Shown here one piece after another: positions 43,264-51,867 of a stretch of 64,000 nt of DNA. The position numbers were made by a program, and so were the translations under genes. Source of the DNA: an uncultured Collinsella sp. (GTDB taxonomy: Bacteria > Actinomycetota > Coriobacteriia > Coriobacteriales > Coriobacteriaceae). The stretch is from the NCBI GenBank assembly GCA_900544865.1, contig UQXA01000001.1:94323-158322 (forward strand), written 5' to 3'. Position 1 is the stretch's first letter. Each line of letters begins with the position of its first letter. The notes beneath the pieces are model-generated. The model searched no databases, had not been told where the DNA came from, and was given only the letters and a program-made list of their open reading frames with translations.

Positions 43264-44241
43264 CTAGCCGGTGTAGCGCTCGCGGTAGGTGTTGCGCTTG
43301 GGCGCGGAGCCGTGGCTGCCGTGGTGACGCGTGCGTGCCGCGGGCGTGCCCTGGGGCTTGCCGCTGTCGCGCTTGGAGCTGGCCTGCTTAGGCGGGATGC
43401 CGCCGGCCTTGAGGATTTGCACCTCGCGGTCGGTGAGCTCGCGCCACGAGCCCTTGGCCACATCCTTGAGCTCCAGGCCGGCAAAGTTGCTGCGATGCAG
43501 GCGGATCACCGGGTGGTGGATCTTGCCCAGCATGCGCTTGACCTGGTTCTTACGACCCTCGCGGATGATGACCTCCACGGCGGTGGTGCCGGGCTTGACG
43601 CCCTGCGGAGCCACGGCCTCGGCTTCGCGAGCGGTGATGACGCGGCAGATTGCCGGCTGGCATAGGCCGTCGTCGAGCTCGATGCCACGACGCAGCGGCG
43701 TGAGGTCGCGGTCGGACAGTTCGCCGTCCACGAGTGCCTGGTAGGTCTTGTAGACGTGTTTGCTCGGGTGCAGCAGGTCCTGCGACAGGTCGCCGTCGGT
43801 GGTAAAGAGCAAAAGGCCCGTGGTGTCGCGGTCCAGGCGGCCCACCGGGAACAGGCCCGGAAATCGGTCGCGGGGAACCAGGTCCGCCACACAGGGACGC
43901 TCCTGCGGGTCGCTCATGGTGGTGAGATAGCCGGTCGGCTTGTAGAGCATCAGGTACACGGCGCCCTGGTCGAGCTTAACGGGCATGCCGTCGACCTCGA
44001 TATGATCGCGGTCGACATCGACCTTGGTGCCCAACTCGGTCGCGACCTCGCCGTTAACCGTCACTCGGCCGGCGGTCATCAGGTCCTCCGACCCGCGGCG
44101 GCTCGCCACGCCTGCGCGCGCCAAAAAGCGCTGCAGGCGCATGGTGTGCGGATAGACGGGCTGGGCGTCGGACTTGTGCACATCCGCGTTGGGCGCCGCA
44201 GCGCCGGTGCGCATCTCCCCTGTCTCGTTAGTCTTCGTCAT
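43264..44241 (-). CDS. RNA pseudouridine synthase, RsuA/RluB/E/F family
   Basis: A 325-aa protein with an S4 RNA-binding domain (RLQRFLARAGVASRRGSEDLMTAGRVTVNG) and a catalytic domain with GRLDRDTTGLLLFTTDGDL, whose Asp is the nucleophile. Cluster position after scpA-scpB points to RluB, the 23S rRNA enzyme. The tail (about 285-325) is Arg/Lys/Ser-rich. The start at 44241 follows GGAGG and overlaps the end of scpB by 14 bases. Confidence 0.9.
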   Translation of the reverse strand: MTKTNETGEMRTGAAAPNADVHKSDAQPVYPHTMRLQRFLARAGVASRRGSEDLMTAGRVTVNGEVATELGTKVDVDRDHIEVDGMPVKLDQGAVYLMLYKPTGYLTTMSDPQERPCVADLVPRDRFPGLFPVGRLDRDTTGLLLFTTDGDLSQDLLHPSKHVYKTYQALVDGELSDRDLTPLRRGIELDDGLCQPAICRVITAREAEAVAPQGVKPGTTAVEVIIREGRKNQVKRMLGKIHHPVIRLHRSNFAGLELKDVAKGSWRELTDREVQILKAGGIPPKQASSKRDSGKPQGTPAARTRHHGSHGSAPKRNTYRERYTG

Positions 44242-44956
44242 GCGTATCCTCCGCAGTGTCGTCGGTGGACAGCGTTTCCTCGCCGCCGACTGCCTCGACA
44301 TCATCAATATCGGTATCGAGCAGCTCACGTTCTTCGTCCAGATCCTCAGCCTGCTCCTCGAGCGTGGACTGAATGCTGCGGCCGCTCAGGCGCTCGCGGA
44401 TAAATTGACGTGACTGCTCGTCGGGGGCAAACTGCTCCAGATCGGGAAGGTCGCGGGTGGAGCGCAGACCGAACTTCTCCAAAAAGGCGTTGGTCGTGCC
44501 GTAAATGATGGCCTGACCGCGCTGGGGGTCGCGCCCGAGCTCGCGCACCAGGCCCTTGTCAACGAGCGACGCAATGACACCGTCGGAGTTGACGCCGCGG
44601 ATGCCCTTGACCACCTCGCGCGTCACGGGCTGGTGATAGGCGATCACGGCCAGGGTCTCGAGTGCCGCCTGCGACAGTTTTTGCGTGTCCCAGCTCAACA
44701 CATAGGCCTCGACCACGTCGTGATATGCGGGATGCGTAAACAGGCGCCAGCCGCCGGCGACCTCGCGCAGCTGAAAGCCGCGGTTGGCCTCCTCGTACTC
44801 AACTTTGAGCTCGGCGAGCAGCGATGCGCATTCGCCGGGGGCGATATCCAGCGCACCAGCCAGCGCGGGCGCGCTCACCGGATCGCTCGACACCAGCAGG
44901 AGCGCCTCCAAGGCGCCTTTGAGGCTATTTGTCTCCAGCGGGGAAAGGGTTGACAT
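44228..44956 (-). CDS. scpB: Segregation and condensation protein B
   Basis: A 242-aa winged-helix protein of the Smc-ScpAB condensin. LKGALEALLLVSSDPVSAPALAGAL and LETLAVIAYHQPVTREVVKGIRGV are typical ScpB. The C-terminal 60 residues are an acidic extension not in short ScpB proteins. TAGGAG precedes the ATG; scpA is 11 bases upstream. Confidence 0.95.
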   Translation of the reverse strand: MSTLSPLETNSLKGALEALLLVSSDPVSAPALAGALDIAPGECASLLAELKVEYEEANRGFQLREVAGGWRLFTHPAYHDVVEAYVLSWDTQKLSQAALETLAVIAYHQPVTREVVKGIRGVNSDGVIASLVDKGLVRELGRDPQRGQAIIYGTTNAFLEKFGLRSTRDLPDLEQFAPDEQSRQFIRERLSGRSIQSTLEEQAEDLDEERELLDTDIDDVEAVGGEETLSTDDTAEDTHDED

Positions 44957-44967
44957 GGTTGCCGCTC

Positions 44968-45777
44968 CTATTCGGTGAGCTCGGGGCCCTCGCCGGGCAC
45001 ATAGGCCTCGGCGCCTTCGACGCGGTTGATACGGATGGTTCCAAAGATCTCGTCCTGGCTCAGCGTGAGCGAGCCGCGCTTGGCGAGCTCAAGCATAGCT
45101 AGGAAGGTGACGACGAGCTGCTCGGTGGTGGCATCGCCGTCCAGTAGCTCGCGGAAGGTGCAGGTTTGGTGCGCCATGGTAAAGCGGTCGACTGAGGCCA
45201 CCGTCAGGTCGAGCGGCACGCGATGCGGTGCCACGTGCTCGGCCTCCAACAGGAAGGTCTGGCGCTTGCCGTCCAGGTCGGCACAGATGACGGCCAGGCC
45301 GCGCAGGGTGATGCCGGCCAGGTAGTCGGGCATGAGGCCCAAAAACTCCGGGTCGGGGCCGGCCACACGCGGATGCATGCGGCTCTCGGCCTGCATGCGC
45401 GCGCCAAGGGCTGCCGCCGCGCTCTTAAACTGCTTGTAGGCGATCAGGCGCTGGATCAGGACCTCGCGCAGGGCATCGCCGTCGAGCGCGCTGAGTTCCT
45501 CGAGGTCATCGTCGAGCTCGTCATCATCATCGGCTTTGCGCGGGGCCTCCTGAGGCACCAGCGAGGCGGCCTTGATGTCCAAAAGCGTAGCCGCGACCAG
45601 CAAAAAGTCGCTTGCCACATCCAGGTCCAGCGCCTCGATGCGCTCGGCTTCGGCCAGGTATTGCTCGGCCACCTCGCTAATGGAGATGGCGCCGATATCT
45701 ACTTTTTGACGGGTTACCAGCTGCAGCAGCAGGTCGAACGGTCCGCTGTAGACCTGCGTCGACACGCGATACGACAT
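44968..45777 (-). CDS. scpA: Segregation and condensation protein A
   Basis: A 269-aa kleisin that bridges Smc heads. The N-terminal helical domain has YSGPFDLLLQLVTRQKVDIGAISISEV, and the C-terminal winged helix is near TFLAMLELAKRGSLTLSQDEIFGTI. A consensus AAAGGAGG precedes the ATG. It forms an operon with scpB and the pseudouridine synthase. Confidence 0.95.
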   Translation of the reverse strand: MSYRVSTQVYSGPFDLLLQLVTRQKVDIGAISISEVAEQYLAEAERIEALDLDVASDFLLVAATLLDIKAASLVPQEAPRKADDDDELDDDLEELSALDGDALREVLIQRLIAYKQFKSAAAALGARMQAESRMHPRVAGPDPEFLGLMPDYLAGITLRGLAVICADLDGKRQTFLLEAEHVAPHRVPLDLTVASVDRFTMAHQTCTFRELLDGDATTEQLVVTFLAMLELAKRGSLTLSQDEIFGTIRINRVEGAEAYVPGEGPELTE

Positions 45778-45861
45778 CTTCGACCTCCTTTGACGGCGCC
45801 TTCGCGGCGCGGTTTGGGTGCATGTTGCGACCGTTTTGCGCGGTCGACCTGTAAGTTTACC

Positions 45862-46545
45862 TTAGATGCCGGCGATTGCGAAGTTGAGCAGCCACTCAGC
45901 CAGCGGATACACGGTAACGTCGAAATAGCGGCCGATCACATCGATACCGGTCCACATGGGCAGCAGATACAGCACGATGATGAGTATGGGCATGGCGTAT
46001 TGCTGCAGGTGGTAGTAGTTGGTGAGCGCTTTACCTTTGAGGAACGGCACGATGATAGACGAGCCGTCAAGCGGCGGAATCGGAATGAGGTTAAAATACG
46101 CGAGCGACAGGTTAACCACGATAAAGGCAGCGCCGAAGTTCATGATTTGGGACGCCACGGCAAAGGACATGCTGGTGTAGAGGTTGCCGTACGTTGCGTG
46201 CATGAGGGCGGCCGCGAGGCATGCGAGTGCAATGTTCGATGCGGGGCCGGCCACGCTCACCAGGACCTCGTCGCGCTTTGGGCGCTTGAGGTTGTTGAGG
46301 TAGACGGGCACGGGCTTGGCGAAGGCGAACACCGGGCCGCCGGCGGCAAGCATGAGCAGTGGCAAGATGATGGTGCCAAACGGGTCGATATGGTTGAGCG
46401 GGTTGAGCGAGATGCGGCCACGGGAGCGTGCCGTCTTATCGCCGAGTGCCCAGGCCGCGGCGGCGTGCGCACTCTCGTGGATGACGATGCCGACGATAAC
46501 GGCGACGGCGCTGGCAAGCAAGTTCATCAGGTAGCTGCTGGACAT
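45862..46545 (-). CDS. Site-2 protease family (M50) membrane metalloprotease homologue
   Basis: A 227-aa integral membrane protein with the zinc motif HESAH (HExxH) near residue 23 and the second motif NLIPIPPLDGSS (NxxPxxPLDG type) near 155. Five to six hydrophobic segments are seen. It is of the minimal Rip/YwhC group lacking PDZ and CBS domains. The substrate is unknown. It lies just upstream of scpA in the same direction, with an 84-base gap, a common arrangement in Gram-positives. Confidence 0.88.
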   Translation of the reverse strand: MSSSYLMNLLASAVAVIVGIVIHESAHAAAAWALGDKTARSRGRISLNPLNHIDPFGTIILPLLMLAAGGPVFAFAKPVPVYLNNLKRPKRDEVLVSVAGPASNIALACLAAALMHATYGNLYTSMSFAVASQIMNFGAAFIVVNLSLAYFNLIPIPPLDGSSIIVPFLKGKALTNYYHLQQYAMPILIIVLYLLPMWTGIDVIGRYFDVTVYPLAEWLLNFAIAGI

Positions 46546-46554
46546 GGCGCTCCC

Positions 46555-46851
46555 CTAGCGGACGCGGCGCGAGGCGCGCGTGAGCAAGTAGTCGGCCACA
46601 AACAGGATGACGGCCACGATGGCGTAATCCAGGCGGAACACGCCGCCAAAGGGCGAGGTGATGACGCCGTATCCGGCGATGGCGCTCGGCAGCGCGCGCG
46701 AAAGCTCAACGACAAAGCCGACGATCTGCAGCTTGGCGGTCAGGCCGCTAAAGCACAGCAGCACGGTCATCGCACTCATAAAGATGCCGCAGATGCGACA
46801 AGCGATAGCGATGATGCTCATCGCCACGGCAGCGGCCTTACGAGAGTTCAC
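46555..46851 (-). CDS. Small membrane protein of unknown function
   Basis: A 98-aa protein with hydrophobic segments around residues 8-30, 35-55 and 68-90 and a basic end (TRASRRVR). No family recognised. The GTG start at 46851 is inferred from GAGGAG ahead of it and overlaps the ABC-F stop by 14 bases, so it is coupled to that gene. The longer upstream frame reads antisense-like through the ABC-F gene and is not believed. Confidence 0.55.
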   Translation of the reverse strand: MNSRKAAAVAMSIIAIACRICGIFMSAMTVLLCFSGLTAKLQIVGFVVELSRALPSAIAGYGVITSPFGGVFRLDYAIVAVILFVADYLLTRASRRVR

Positions 46852-48871
46852 GCGCGGTCTCCTCTTCGATCTGGGTGGAAAGCTCGAGCCATTCGTCTTC
46901 GAGCTTGGGAAGCTCTTGCTTAAGGCCGTTATATTCCCCCAGCGCGGCATTGAACTTGTCCTGATCGGCATAAAGCTCTTCGCTGGCCATCAATTCCATA
47001 AGCTCGTCATAGCGGGCGCGCTTTTTGTCGAGCTCCGCCTCGATCTTCTTGAGCTGGTTGCGCACACCCTTGAGCTTTTTGTTGAGCGCGGCGCGGGCTT
47101 GGGCCTCGGCGCGCTTCTGCTCCTTGGTCTTTTTGCCCTCGGTAGGCTTGGAAGCGGCGGCGGGCGCATCGGGCTGGGCCGCGGTGACCTTGGCGGACTT
47201 GGCAGTGGCCGGCGCACTCTCCCCTGCCGCCTCGGCGGCGGCGCGGGCCGCGAGGTCCTCGCGCTTGTAGAGGTAGTAGTCGTAGTCGCCATCGTAGACC
47301 GTGACCTTGCCGTCGCGGATGTCAATCACGCGGTTGGCAACGGCGCGTACCAGGTGCTCGTCGTGGCTGATCAGCACGATGGTGCCGGGGAAGTTTTGCA
47401 GGGCGTTCTCGAGCATGTCCACCGAGTCGATGTCCAGGTGGTTGGTGGGCTCGTCCAGGCACAGGAGCGCCTCGGGGGCCACGAGCATCTTAGCCAGGGC
47501 CAAGCGCGCCTTTTCGCCGCCGGAAAGGACGCGTACCTGCTTTTCGATTGCGTCGTTGTCGCTAAACAGGAAGGCGCCCAGCAGGCTGCGCTGCTGCGGC
47601 ACGGTCCATTTGGGCGTGACGGTGTCGATCTCTTGCAGGACGGTATTGGACTCGGTCATGCCCTCGAGTGCGTGCTGGGCGTAGTAGGCCACGCCCACGT
47701 TGGTGCCCAGATCACGCGTGCCGGTAGTTGGCGGCTCCAGACCGGCGAGGATCTTCATGAGGGTAGACTTGCCGGCGCCGTTGGGGCCGACGAGCGCCAC
47801 ATGCTCGCCACGGTAGAGCTTGAGGTCGATGTCGCTGTAGATGTGCTTTTTGCCGTAGGACTTGGAGACGCCCTCGAGCCCCACGACCATGTCGCCGGAG
47901 CGCGGCGGGTCGGGGAACTTAAAGTCGATGTGCTTGTGGCCCTCGGGCAGGATGACAAGCTCCTTTTTGATCTGCTCGATCTTGCGGATGCGCTCCTGAG
48001 CCTGGGCAGCCTTGGTGGGCTTGTAGCGGAACTTGTCGACGAAGACCTGCATGTGGGCGATGTCGCGCTCCTGAGCGGCACGCTTGGCGCGCATCTGCTC
48101 CAGGTTGTCCTCGCGCTGCTTGAGGTAGCTGCTGTAGTTGCCGGTGTAGGTGGTCACGCGACGGTTTTCGAGAGCGGCGACGTGGTCGACGCAGGCGTCC
48201 ATAAAGGCGCGGTCGTGGCTGACGATGAGGACGGCGCCGTCGTAGTTGGCGATAAAGCCGCGCAGCCATTGGACGCTCTCGAGGTCCAGGTGGTTAGTAG
48301 GCTCGTCCAGAAGCAGCAGGTCGGGGTGGCGCAGGAATAGCTTGGCGAGTGCGATGCGCATCTGCCAGCCACCCGAGAACTCGGAGCACGGGCGCTCAAA
48401 GTCGGTGACCTTAAAGCCCAGGCCGGATAGGATTTTGCGGGCGTTGCTCTCGAGCTCGTAGCCGCCCAGGTGCTCAAAGCGGTCCTGGACCTGGCCGTAC
48501 TCGTTGAGGAGCGCGTTGACGTCCTTCCCCTGTTCGGAGAGCTCGGTGATCTGGGCCTGCAGCTCGTTGGCGCGCTCGCCCATGCGGCGGATTTCCTTGG
48601 CGGCGGCCATGACCTCGGCAAGGATGGTGGTGTCCTTTTGCTCCAGATTAGTTTCCTGCTCTAGGTAGCCTACCTGGCAGTCCTTGGCGTACTGGACCTG
48701 GCCGGCGTCTGGGCTGTCGATGCCCATGATGATCTTGAGCATGGTGGTTTTGCCGGCGCCGTTGGGTCCCACGAGCGCAAAGCGCTCGCCGGGGTTGATC
48801 TGGAAGGACGCGCCGCTAAAGAGGACGCGTGCGCCGAAGCTTTTTTCGATCTTGTCGACCAGGAGGATCAT
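46838..48871 (-). CDS. ABC-F family ATPase (translation-associated)
   Basis: A 677-aa soluble protein with two ABC domains: Walker A GPNGAGKTTMLK near 36 and GPNGAGKSTLMK near 365, each with an LSGG-like signature (SEFSGGWQMR; VLSGGEKARL) and Walker B (LLLDEPTNHLD; LCLDEPTNHLD). No transmembrane domain. The linker between the ABC domains contains the usual coiled segment, and a C-terminal coiled coil follows an Ala/Pro/Lys-rich hinge. This matches the Uup/YdiF/YfmM group that acts on stalled ribosomes. It sits next to tRNA genes. Confidence 0.92.
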   Translation of the reverse strand: MILLVDKIEKSFGARVLFSGASFQINPGERFALVGPNGAGKTTMLKIIMGIDSPDAGQVQYAKDCQVGYLEQETNLEQKDTTILAEVMAAAKEIRRMGERANELQAQITELSEQGKDVNALLNEYGQVQDRFEHLGGYELESNARKILSGLGFKVTDFERPCSEFSGGWQMRIALAKLFLRHPDLLLLDEPTNHLDLESVQWLRGFIANYDGAVLIVSHDRAFMDACVDHVAALENRRVTTYTGNYSSYLKQREDNLEQMRAKRAAQERDIAHMQVFVDKFRYKPTKAAQAQERIRKIEQIKKELVILPEGHKHIDFKFPDPPRSGDMVVGLEGVSKSYGKKHIYSDIDLKLYRGEHVALVGPNGAGKSTLMKILAGLEPPTTGTRDLGTNVGVAYYAQHALEGMTESNTVLQEIDTVTPKWTVPQQRSLLGAFLFSDNDAIEKQVRVLSGGEKARLALAKMLVAPEALLCLDEPTNHLDIDSVDMLENALQNFPGTIVLISHDEHLVRAVANRVIDIRDGKVTVYDGDYDYYLYKREDLAARAAAEAAGESAPATAKSAKVTAAQPDAPAAASKPTEGKKTKEQKRAEAQARAALNKKLKGVRNQLKKIEAELDKKRARYDELMELMASEELYADQDKFNAALGEYNGLKQELPKLEDEWLELSTQIEEETARELS

Positions 48872-48902
48872 GGTGCCGCCTTTGACCTTGTGTTCCTATA
48901 TG

Positions 48903-48931
48903 AAAAAAGGCCCCAACTTGCGTTGGAGCCT
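48903..48931 (-). terminator. Terminator of tRNA-Ala
   Basis: Minus strand GGCTCCAA...TTGGGGCC stem followed by TTTTTTC, 16 bases beyond the tRNA end. Confidence 0.85.
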
Positions 48932-48946
48932 CATTCAATGCTCGGG

Positions 48947-49019
48947 TGGAGACGAGGGGGATCGAACCCCTGACCTCTTGACTGCCAGTCAAGCGCTCTC
49001 CCAGCTGAGCTACGCCCCC
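48947..49019 (-). tRNA. tRNA-Ala (anticodon GGC)
   Basis: Cloverleaf on the minus strand: acceptor GGGGGCG/CGTCTCC (with G-U pairs), D-arm GCTC/GAGC, anticodon stem CTTGA/TCAAG with loop CTGGCAG (anticodon GGC), TPsiC loop TTCGATC. Discriminator A is followed by CCC, so CCA is not encoded. Confidence 0.95.
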
Positions 49020-49177
49020 GTGCGAAGAAGTACTATACGGGAACACCGGCGGCGATGCAAGGACAATTTTGGAAAACTTTCCGCGGCGCCGCCCGGCGCC
49101 CGTCCAACGGCGTCTCGGACAACATGGATTCGATCATGGTGTCGGTTTTTAGTGTCACACTTGGTGTCAAAAAGAAA

Positions 49178-49210
49178 AAGGCCAGAGGCTTAATACCTCT
49201 GACCTTTGCT
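49178..49210 (-). terminator. Terminator of tRNA-Val
   Basis: Minus strand GGTCAGAGG...CCTCTGGCC stem with a short loop followed by TTTTTCTTTTT, just downstream of the tRNA. Confidence 0.88.
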
Positions 49211-49215
49211 TTTGA

Positions 49216-49290
49216 TGGTGGGCGATACAAGATTCGAACTTGTGACCCCATCCGTGTGAAGGATATGCTCTACCCCTGAGCCAATCGCCC
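49216..49290 (-). tRNA. tRNA-Val (anticodon CAC)
   Basis: Cloverleaf on the minus strand: acceptor GGGCGAT/ATCGCCC, anticodon loop TTCACAC (anticodon CAC), TPsiC stem ACAAG/CTTGT with loop TTCGAAT, discriminator A and encoded CCA. It marks the border between core genes and the accessory island. Confidence 0.94.
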
Positions 49291-49427
49291 GTCGCCTTTT
49301 GGCAAAAGAGATACTATCATAGCCGCGCGTGGTTTACCAAGAACTTTTTGCCCTCGATTTTAAATTCGTGGGCTTTGGCTGCTCTGGCGCAGTCAAATAA
49401 ACAGCAAACCCGCAGCTCAACGAGCCT

Positions 49428-50216
49428 TTACCGCTTGATCCACGAGGTCTCGGGGCGGCAGATGAGTCGTGCGTTGTTGTAGGCCATATCGAGCGTGAGA
49501 CAGGTGCGCGCAGCGTAGAAGCCGTCCTCGCGCTGGATGGTCAGCGCCAGCTCGGGCTTGTCGCCGGTCAGGCACAGCGGCAGCAGCAGCTGGATTCGGC
49601 CTCCATAGAACTGCGGCACGGCGAGCGTGTAGTTGGCGGCGGCGCGACGGGCGGCCTCGACGACGGCGCCCTCAAAGGCACGGCGCAGCAGCAGCGAGTT
49701 GCCCTCCCCCATCAGGCTGGCGGGGATGCGCGTGAGGTTTTCCTCGTCGCCCAGAATGTGGTCGATGTTGGAGCGGATCGGCAAGCGGTAGTCAAAGACC
49801 AGCTCGGAGGGGTCCTCGGCAAAGCGCACGCGGCACGGCAGGTACTCAAACGAGACCAGCATGGGGTCGCTCTCCTTAAAGAAGCCCTTCAAAAACCAAT
49901 GCTGGCGCGCGTCGGGCTTGGAATTGGGCTCAAACAAGCCGTAGATGGTCTCGTAGCGGCGCGTGTACAGGCCGGTGTTGAACAGGCAACGGTCGTCGTC
50001 GAACACCAGCGGCAGGTTGGACGGCGCGGTCTGGTCTACGTCGCGCTCGGTCAGAAACACCGCGCGGCTAAACGAGAACGACAGGTAGTTTTTGAGGATA
50101 CGGTTGTTGGGACCCCAGTCCTAGGGATCGGCGAGGTCTACCAGGCGGTCGTAACAGGGCTCGGGGCAAAACGCAAAGTCGTAGATATTACTGCACAGGG
50201 TGCTGGGGATCTCCAT
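49428..50216 (-). pseudogene. DUF3825 protein gene interrupted by an in-frame amber codon
   Basis: The frame from ATG at 50216 reads MEIPSTLCSNIYDFAFCPEP and is family-like throughout, but codon 32 is TAG (50121-50123, in the context ADP-stop-DWGPNNR). The frame stays open for about 230 further codons to 49428. The C-terminal part has strong DUF3825 features: CLFNTGLYTRRYETIYGLF, HWFLKGF, IDHIL, RIQLLLPLCL, and CLTLDMAYNNARLICRPE. A single substitution, for example GAG or CAG to TAG, explains it. DUF3825 has no established function. Reinitiation at 50060 could yield a shortened protein. Confidence 0.8.
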
Positions 50217-50321
50217 GTGGTGTCCAATCCAATTGATAACCTTCGTGCGGATGCTTTGATTCTATACGTATGACACGTCGCCGATACGCGCAACGCGATT
50301 GCATCGAGGTTTTTTGGCGAG

Positions 50322-50447
50322 TCAGGCCATCGCCGGCGCGATGAGGCCGGCCGCGCCGGCAAAGCACCCGCCCAGCAAAACGCATAGGCAGACCAAAGCA
50401 GTAAACAGGATGTAGTGTCGGCTGGTGTGGAACGCGGCAGCAAGCAT
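50322..50447 (-). CDS. Truncated signal-peptide ORF, paralogue of the surface-protein N-terminus
   Basis: A 41-codon frame beginning MLAAAFHTSRHYILFTALV and ending APAMA. It aligns without gaps to the first residues of the surface protein at 53441-54547 (MFAAESHTSRHHIAIAAMA) and shares its leader and ribosome site (GGAGCGG). After about 26 residues homology stops. It may be a decayed copy or a real 41-aa membrane peptide (one hydrophobic helix, LLGGC resembling a lipobox). Confidence 0.45.
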   Translation of the reverse strand: MLAAAFHTSRHYILFTALVCLCVLLGGCFAGAAGLIAPAMA

Positions 50448-50529
50448 GACCGCTCCGACCTTCGCAAGAGCCAATGGAAACTGCGCCAATAAATTGCCTG
50501 GCAGCAGTAGTTATTGGTGTAGCGAGATC
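50371..50529 (-). repeat. Leader/signal-peptide repeat, copy B
   Basis: 159 bases colinear with 54471-54629 (offset exactly 4100). Within the 85 bases from GATCTCGCTA to the ATG I count 65 identities. The repeat begins exactly where the small reading frame after the MNT gene is cut off. Two hairpins are conserved with compensatory changes (see findings). Confidence 0.85.
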
Positions 50530-50599
50530 AAAATATGCGAGCTTCGCAATCAAAAAGAATGACCTCGATGAGTTCCTCATCCCATTTACGCCGCTTCAT
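50528..50599 (-). pseudogene. Truncated frame after the MNT gene, possible HEPN-partner remnant
   Basis: A 23-codon frame MKRRKWDEELIEVILFDCEA... begins inside the end of the MNT gene, an overlap typical of MNT-HEPN pairs. It stops at TGA exactly where the leader repeat starts. It is too short for family assignment; the HEPN reading comes only from position. Confidence 0.3.
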
Positions 50600-50885
50600 A
50601 GAGACGCACCTCATCCTTTTCAATGCTCTTGCGGAATGCAGGACGCATATGCTCGGGAGGGTTGGTGACAATCTCAACATCTCGCACAGGCTCTTCTTCG
50701 AGCTCAAGGGAGAGTTCGAATAGCGTGCCGAACGTCATTGTTTCACCGCAGACTAGACGCAAATCAATATCGCTATCTGGCGTTTGCTCGCCACGGGCGA
50801 AGGAGCCAGATAGGTATGCCTCGCGGACGTCGTAACGAGACAGCGCACGAGAAACAGCAGCGGATATGTCGACAAGAGTAATCAA
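50586..50885 (-). CDS. Minimal nucleotidyltransferase (MNT-type)
   Basis: A 99-aa pol-beta-superfamily nucleotidyltransferase. The motif GSFARGEQTPDSDIDLRL (residues about 27-44) gives GS-x9-D-x-D, and a third acidic residue lies in VEIVT near 72. In MntA-HepT modules such proteins adenylylate and silence a HEPN RNase. No intact HEPN gene is adjacent; downstream is a truncated frame and a repeat junction. It starts at TTG (50885) without an obvious ribosome site. Confidence 0.75.
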   Translation of the reverse strand: MITLVDISAAVSRALSRYDVREAYLSGSFARGEQTPDSDIDLRLVCGETMTFGTLFELSLELEEEPVRDVEIVTNPPEHMRPAFRKSIEKDEVRLYEAA

Positions 50886-51162
50886 GTCTTAATTTTACTT
50901 ACCGATTGAATGGAAGGCAATCGCCATCCGCCCGTTCCGCAGGCCGGTGATTAGAGAGGGGCTGTATCCGGCAGCATGCGGCAAAATCTGAAGATGCCAT
51001 ACGTAAGGGAGATTGGCAAAGTCTCTAACCGCGGTTTTATTGACAAAAATCGGGTTGTGCTCAGGGATTGCTTATTTTTCCTCGCGCTTCCGAAATATAG
51101 GCATTTTGGCAGCGATCTGAGGTGCCTTTGAGCGCCATGCTGATGTCGCCGAGCCAAGAGCA
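50886..51162. other. No gene recognised
   Basis: The stretch between the MNT gene start and the putative AbiF-associated RNA. It has no credible frame; a 75-codon minus-strand frame here has no ribosome site or family features. Confidence 0.4.
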
Positions 51163-51290
51163 ATTGGTTAACGGACAAGCTGGGGCACGCGTTCTAGTAT
51201 TTCAATAGCCAATGCCGAGGGGACACGTTAAGATGTTGTCAGTAAACCCGCCTGGCCTCTGCTTAGCATGCACACTGGCGGGTCTTTTTT
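51163..51290 (+). ncRNA. Putative structured RNA upstream of the Abi_2 pseudogene
   Basis: An 8-bp stem (ATTGGTTA at 51163 with TAGCCAAT at 51206, one G-T) is followed by a terminator-type hairpin ACCCGCC/GGCGGGT (51246-51283) and CTTTTTT. It lies right before the Abi_2 remnant. abiF-type genes are known to be preceded by a conserved RNA; that this is one is inference from position and shape. Confidence 0.45.
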
Positions 51291-51307
51291 AAGTCCTTGG
51301 AGCCGAG

Positions 51308-51648
51308 ACGAAGTACGAGAAGCCATTCCTCACCTACGACGAACAGGCGGACCTGCTGATCTCGCGCGGCCTCATGGCAGACCGAGAAGAACCCGTCGGC
51401 AAACTCGAGCACGTGGGATAATAGCGGGCACGCTCGGAGTCAGCGCCAAGGTGGCCGAGTTCTGCCTCGTGGCGCTCAACACCGTGAGGAACTACTGCTG
51501 CGCCCACCATGGCCGCCTCTGGAACAAGACGCTTGGCACCAAACCCATAATCCCAAGGGATGACACCGCCTGGCACGAGCCCCACGAGGAATGGCGAGCC
51601 GTGGGCTTCGGAGAGGGGTTGATTTCCGATCTCAGCCGAACACATTGA
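51308..51648 (+). pseudogene. Abi_2 (AbiF/AbiD-like) abortive-infection gene remnant
   Basis: Two pieces of an Abi_2 protein in different frames. The N-terminal piece (from 51308) reads TKYEKPFLTYDEQADLLISR and LEHVG, then hits TAA. The C-terminal piece (from about 51440) reads SAKVAEFCLVALNTVRNYCCAHH and WNKTLGTKP, ending near 51648. The central part of a normal roughly 300-aa protein is missing and the join is out of frame, so the gene is dead. The RNxxxH motif expected for the HEPN RNase centre is recognisable as RNYCCAH. Confidence 0.75.
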
Positions 51649-51680
51649 TCGGATAGGCCGTTTCCGCAGCCAGCCGAACG

Positions 51681-51717
51681 CCCCCGAGTCCCCTCCCGGG
51701 ACTCGGGGGCGGCATTT
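51681..51717 (+). terminator. Terminator after the Abi_2 remnant
   Basis: A perfect 12-bp stem cccccgagtccc / gggactcggggg with a 5-base loop, then GGCATTTTCC. Confidence 0.8.
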
Positions 51718-51867
51718 TCCCAGTTGAAGGAACGGTGGAGATGTTATTCGATGGGTCCGGTGGCCATGCCCCGCCCTCCGCCCGGCACCTCTTCCCAGAC
51801 TCAGCCGGACGGTCGGCCCGCCTATTACATTTTCCCCTTCAGGCCAGGACAGCGGGGCATCGCCCCT

